Assembly: GCF_900142955.1 (NCBI RefSeq) | Contig: NZ_FRCP01000026.1 | Span: 1 to 64,000 of the forward strand | DNA length: 64,000 nt | Origin: Anaerosporobacter mobilis DSM 15930 | GTDB lineage: Bacteria; Bacillota; Clostridia; Lachnospirales; Lachnospiraceae | Direction: 5' to 3' | In this document: in pieces, positions 62,684 through 64,000 of the stretch | Layout: every line of letters starts with the position of its first letter | Position numbering within the stretch: the stretch's first letter is position 1 | Notes under the pieces: generated by a model | What the model was told of the DNA's origin: nothing | Databases searched by the model: none | Seen by the model: the letters and a program-made list of their open reading frames with translations, nothing else | Program-made: the position numbers and the translations under genes

Positions 62684-62952
62684 ATTATTTTTCCCCCTTC
62701 TATCAGTTGAATGCCATCTGTCGTAATATAGTAAGTCATCGCTTTATCTACCTTACCTGATACATTGACCAGGTTATGCTCTTTTAAATGCAAAAGAAAC
62801 TTCCTTGTTGTAGTCCTTTTTAAGCATCCTCCTGAAGCATCCATAATCTCTGTAATCGTCATAGCTTTTATCGCATCATCCGCTGATGAGCGAAGCAAGA
62901 TGCTTAATATTACATAATCCATTCTATTAAAGTTGTTTGACACCTCGTTCAA
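62680..62952 (-). CDS. tubR: TubR-type centromere-binding winged helix protein
   Basis: About 90 aa winged helix-turn-helix: MDYVILSILLRSSADDAIKA, then MTITEIMDASGGCLKRTTTRKFLLHLK (recognition helix), then a beta wing ending EGGKII. It is the first gene of the tubRZ pair, overlapping tubZ by four bases, and immediately downstream of 10-bp iterons. The likely start is TTG at 62952 (AAGGAG eight bases upstream); the GTG at 62961 is too close. It would bind the iterons and couple them to TubZ. Confidence 0.82.
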   Translation of the reverse strand: MNEVSNNFNRMDYVILSILLRSSADDAIKAMTITEIMDASGGCLKRTTTRKFLLHLKEHNLVNVSGKVDKAMTYYITTDGIQLIEGGKII

Positions 62953-62980
62953 TACACGCACTCCTTCCTGAATAAATCGT

Positions 62981-63050
62981 CAACGGTCGCTAAGTGATGC
63001 GAACAGTCGCCATCAGTCGCCATCTGTTGCCAAGTGTCTGCAACTGTCGC
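62981..63050 (-). repeat. tubC centromere: seven 10-bp tandem iterons
   Basis: On the plus strand seven consecutive 10-bp units with consensus CAnCnGTCGC lie between 62981 and 63050 (for example CAACGGTCGC, GAACAGTCGC, CATCAGTCGC, CAACTGTCGC). The exact 10-bp period, about one helix turn, and position directly upstream of tubR fit a TubR-binding centromere. It also overlaps the tubRZ promoter region, so TubR probably autoregulates. Confidence 0.88.
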
Positions 63051-63106
63051 GCTCGATAGTAAAATGTAAAGAGTAGACCTCATTTCAAAATCTACTCTCT
63101 CATTTT

Positions 63107-63568
63107 TTACCGTAACATAATAATTGTCCTATTCCGGGTTATCTGCTCAACCAGCTTGTTAGCTGCATATTCATATTGTCTGTTCAAGGCACTGTCAGGA
63201 TAAATCTCCACAGTGCAACTATGTATATGCATAATCGCTTTCAAGGCACTTAGTGCTCTTGGATTTGCAACATTTTCATTTATCAATTCTTTCTTCGCTG
63301 TTTCAAAAATTTTCATTACTTCTGGCATTTTCGTAAGAGATATTGACCGAACGTTGTATTTAGTAATACGAGCAATGATTTTAGTATCACCATCATATAG
63401 GGCTGTCAATTGTTTTCCTTCCAGATTGACAGTACAATCAATTTCGTGGCTATTTCCTGCTGTTTCAGTAAATTTCTCCTGTAACGAGGATAGGAAACGG
63501 GGTATTACATCAGCCTCCTGCAATGTCTGTATTGTCGTGTAATGCATTTCTAATGTTTTCTTTGTCAT
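63107..63568 (-). CDS. hypothetical protein upstream of the partition locus
   Basis: About 153 aa beginning MTKKTLEMHYTTIQTLQEADVI (ATG at 63568, with AAAGGAA upstream). A beta-rich core around residues 40-80 (EIDCTVNLEGKQLTALYDG) is visible. No family recognised. It ends just before the iterons and is on the same strand, with its own leader hairpin. Confidence 0.65.
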   Translation of the reverse strand: MTKKTLEMHYTTIQTLQEADVIPRFLSSLQEKFTETAGNSHEIDCTVNLEGKQLTALYDGDTKIIARITKYNVRSISLTKMPEVMKIFETAKKELINENVANPRALSALKAIMHIHSCTVEIYPDSALNRQYEYAANKLVEQITRNRTIIMLR

Positions 63569-63600
63569 ATGGCGTTTTCCTTTCATTTGTTTGTTATTTA

Positions 63601-63652
63601 AAACGAGCTGGGGATATTCTGTTTGTTAAACAATTCTCCGTTCAACTCGTTT
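63601..63652 (-). promoter_or_regulatory. leader inverted repeat
   Basis: AAACGAGTTG pairs with CAGCTCGTTT across a loop that holds a smaller GTTTAAC/GTTAAAC palindrome. On the minus strand it is followed by TTTAAATAACAAACAAATG. It is a leader hairpin, perhaps an attenuator for the gene at 63107. Confidence 0.4.
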
Positions 63653-63736
63653 GATAATAACAATATGAAAGAAATAGAGGACTGATATTTTAAATTTCAT
63701 ATGAAAGGGTAACATCTATTATTTAAACCAATAACT

Positions 63737-63976
63737 TTACAGTTTATCAAAAGCATTATTCATGCCCATAATCTGTTCATAAACTGCAATCAGCTCGTTA
63801 TCAGCAATTAGCACAAAATCAGGATAGGCTCTAGTATAGTCACTCCTTCTCATATTTGTTATGTCCCTTAAATGCTTGTAATTCAAAGCAACACCATTCT
63901 TAATCATATATTGAATAGCCCATACAATTTCATGAGCCCAATATGATTCTTTGCTTTCTGTATTTTCTAAAATCAT
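63737..63976 (-). CDS. small hypothetical protein at the right edge
   Basis: 79 aa starting MILENTESKESYWAHEIVW and ending MNNAFDKL. Helical throughout, no family. No ribosome site is visible before the ATG, so the true start may lie beyond the window or this may be part of a leader. Confidence 0.5.
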   Translation of the reverse strand: MILENTESKESYWAHEIVWAIQYMIKNGVALNYKHLRDITNMRRSDYTRAYPDFVLIADNELIAVYEQIMGMNNAFDKL

Positions 63977-64000
63977 TTTTGTGCAGCGAGGTAATAATTC

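Noticed and set aside
1..64000. Conjugative type IV secretion genes and replication initiator
   Set aside because: I looked for VirB4/VirD4-like Walker motifs, coupling proteins and Rep-like proteins on both strands and saw none, so I call the element mobilisable at most.

Overview
The window is low-GC Gram-positive DNA. Genes have strong AAGGAGG-type ribosome binding sites and occasional TTG or GTG starts, and many intrinsic terminators are visible. A clostridial c-di-GMP riboswitch, Big2 and transglutaminase-like surface proteins and the general codon style suggest a gut or rumen clostridium, probably Lachnospiraceae. I cannot name a species. No rRNA, tRNA or core housekeeping genes are seen. 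A TubZ/TubR partition pair with its centromere, a MobC/relaxase pair, a RecD-like helicase and dense small hypothetical genes point to a large plasmid or mobilizable megaplasmid rather than ordinary chromosome.

Layout. 0-19 kb: an uninterrupted minus-strand block that reads as a defence island. In transcription order (right to left) it holds a 1216-aa TPR/PIN-like protein, a PC4/YdbC-like protein, DUF4238 and DUF2971 proteins, a membrane protein, a reverse transcriptase fused to a nitrilase domain (DRT type 1/UG1 architecture), a helical 401-aa protein, a PD-(D/E)XK-like nuclease overlapping a 190-aa partner, and an overlapping pair of a GHKL/Hsp90-like ATPase and a KAP P-loop NTPase. 19-26 kb: small unrelated hypothetical genes separated by terminators. 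26-34.6 kb: a cell-surface module on the minus strand, with a c-di-GMP-I riboswitch and terminator, a membrane-anchored ECF sigma factor, Big2, transglutaminase-like and PPC-domain secreted proteins, and membrane proteins. 34.6-39 kb: an XRE regulator with paired operators, then several decayed genes (frameshifts and in-frame stops) and small proteins. 39-47 kb: RecD-like helicase, a 900-base non-coding region with repeats (possible oriT or origin), MobC and a MOBP-type relaxase. 47-57 kb: assorted hypothetical genes, an AbiH-type abortive infection gene, and an array of about eight 20-bp partial palindromes. 57-64 kb: regulators, tandem paralogues, and the TubZRC partition locus with seven 10-bp iterons.

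How the parts work together. TubZRC would segregate the replicon, and MobC/relaxase would mobilize it with a helper conjugation system (none is visible here). The defence genes and AbiH would protect the host and give the element a selectable benefit. The surface module could be linked to lifestyle through c-di-GMP. Two distant operons (starting near 39.2 kb and 56.9 kb) have near-identical promoter and 5' leader architecture, which suggests shared plasmid-encoded control. No replication initiator could be recognised.
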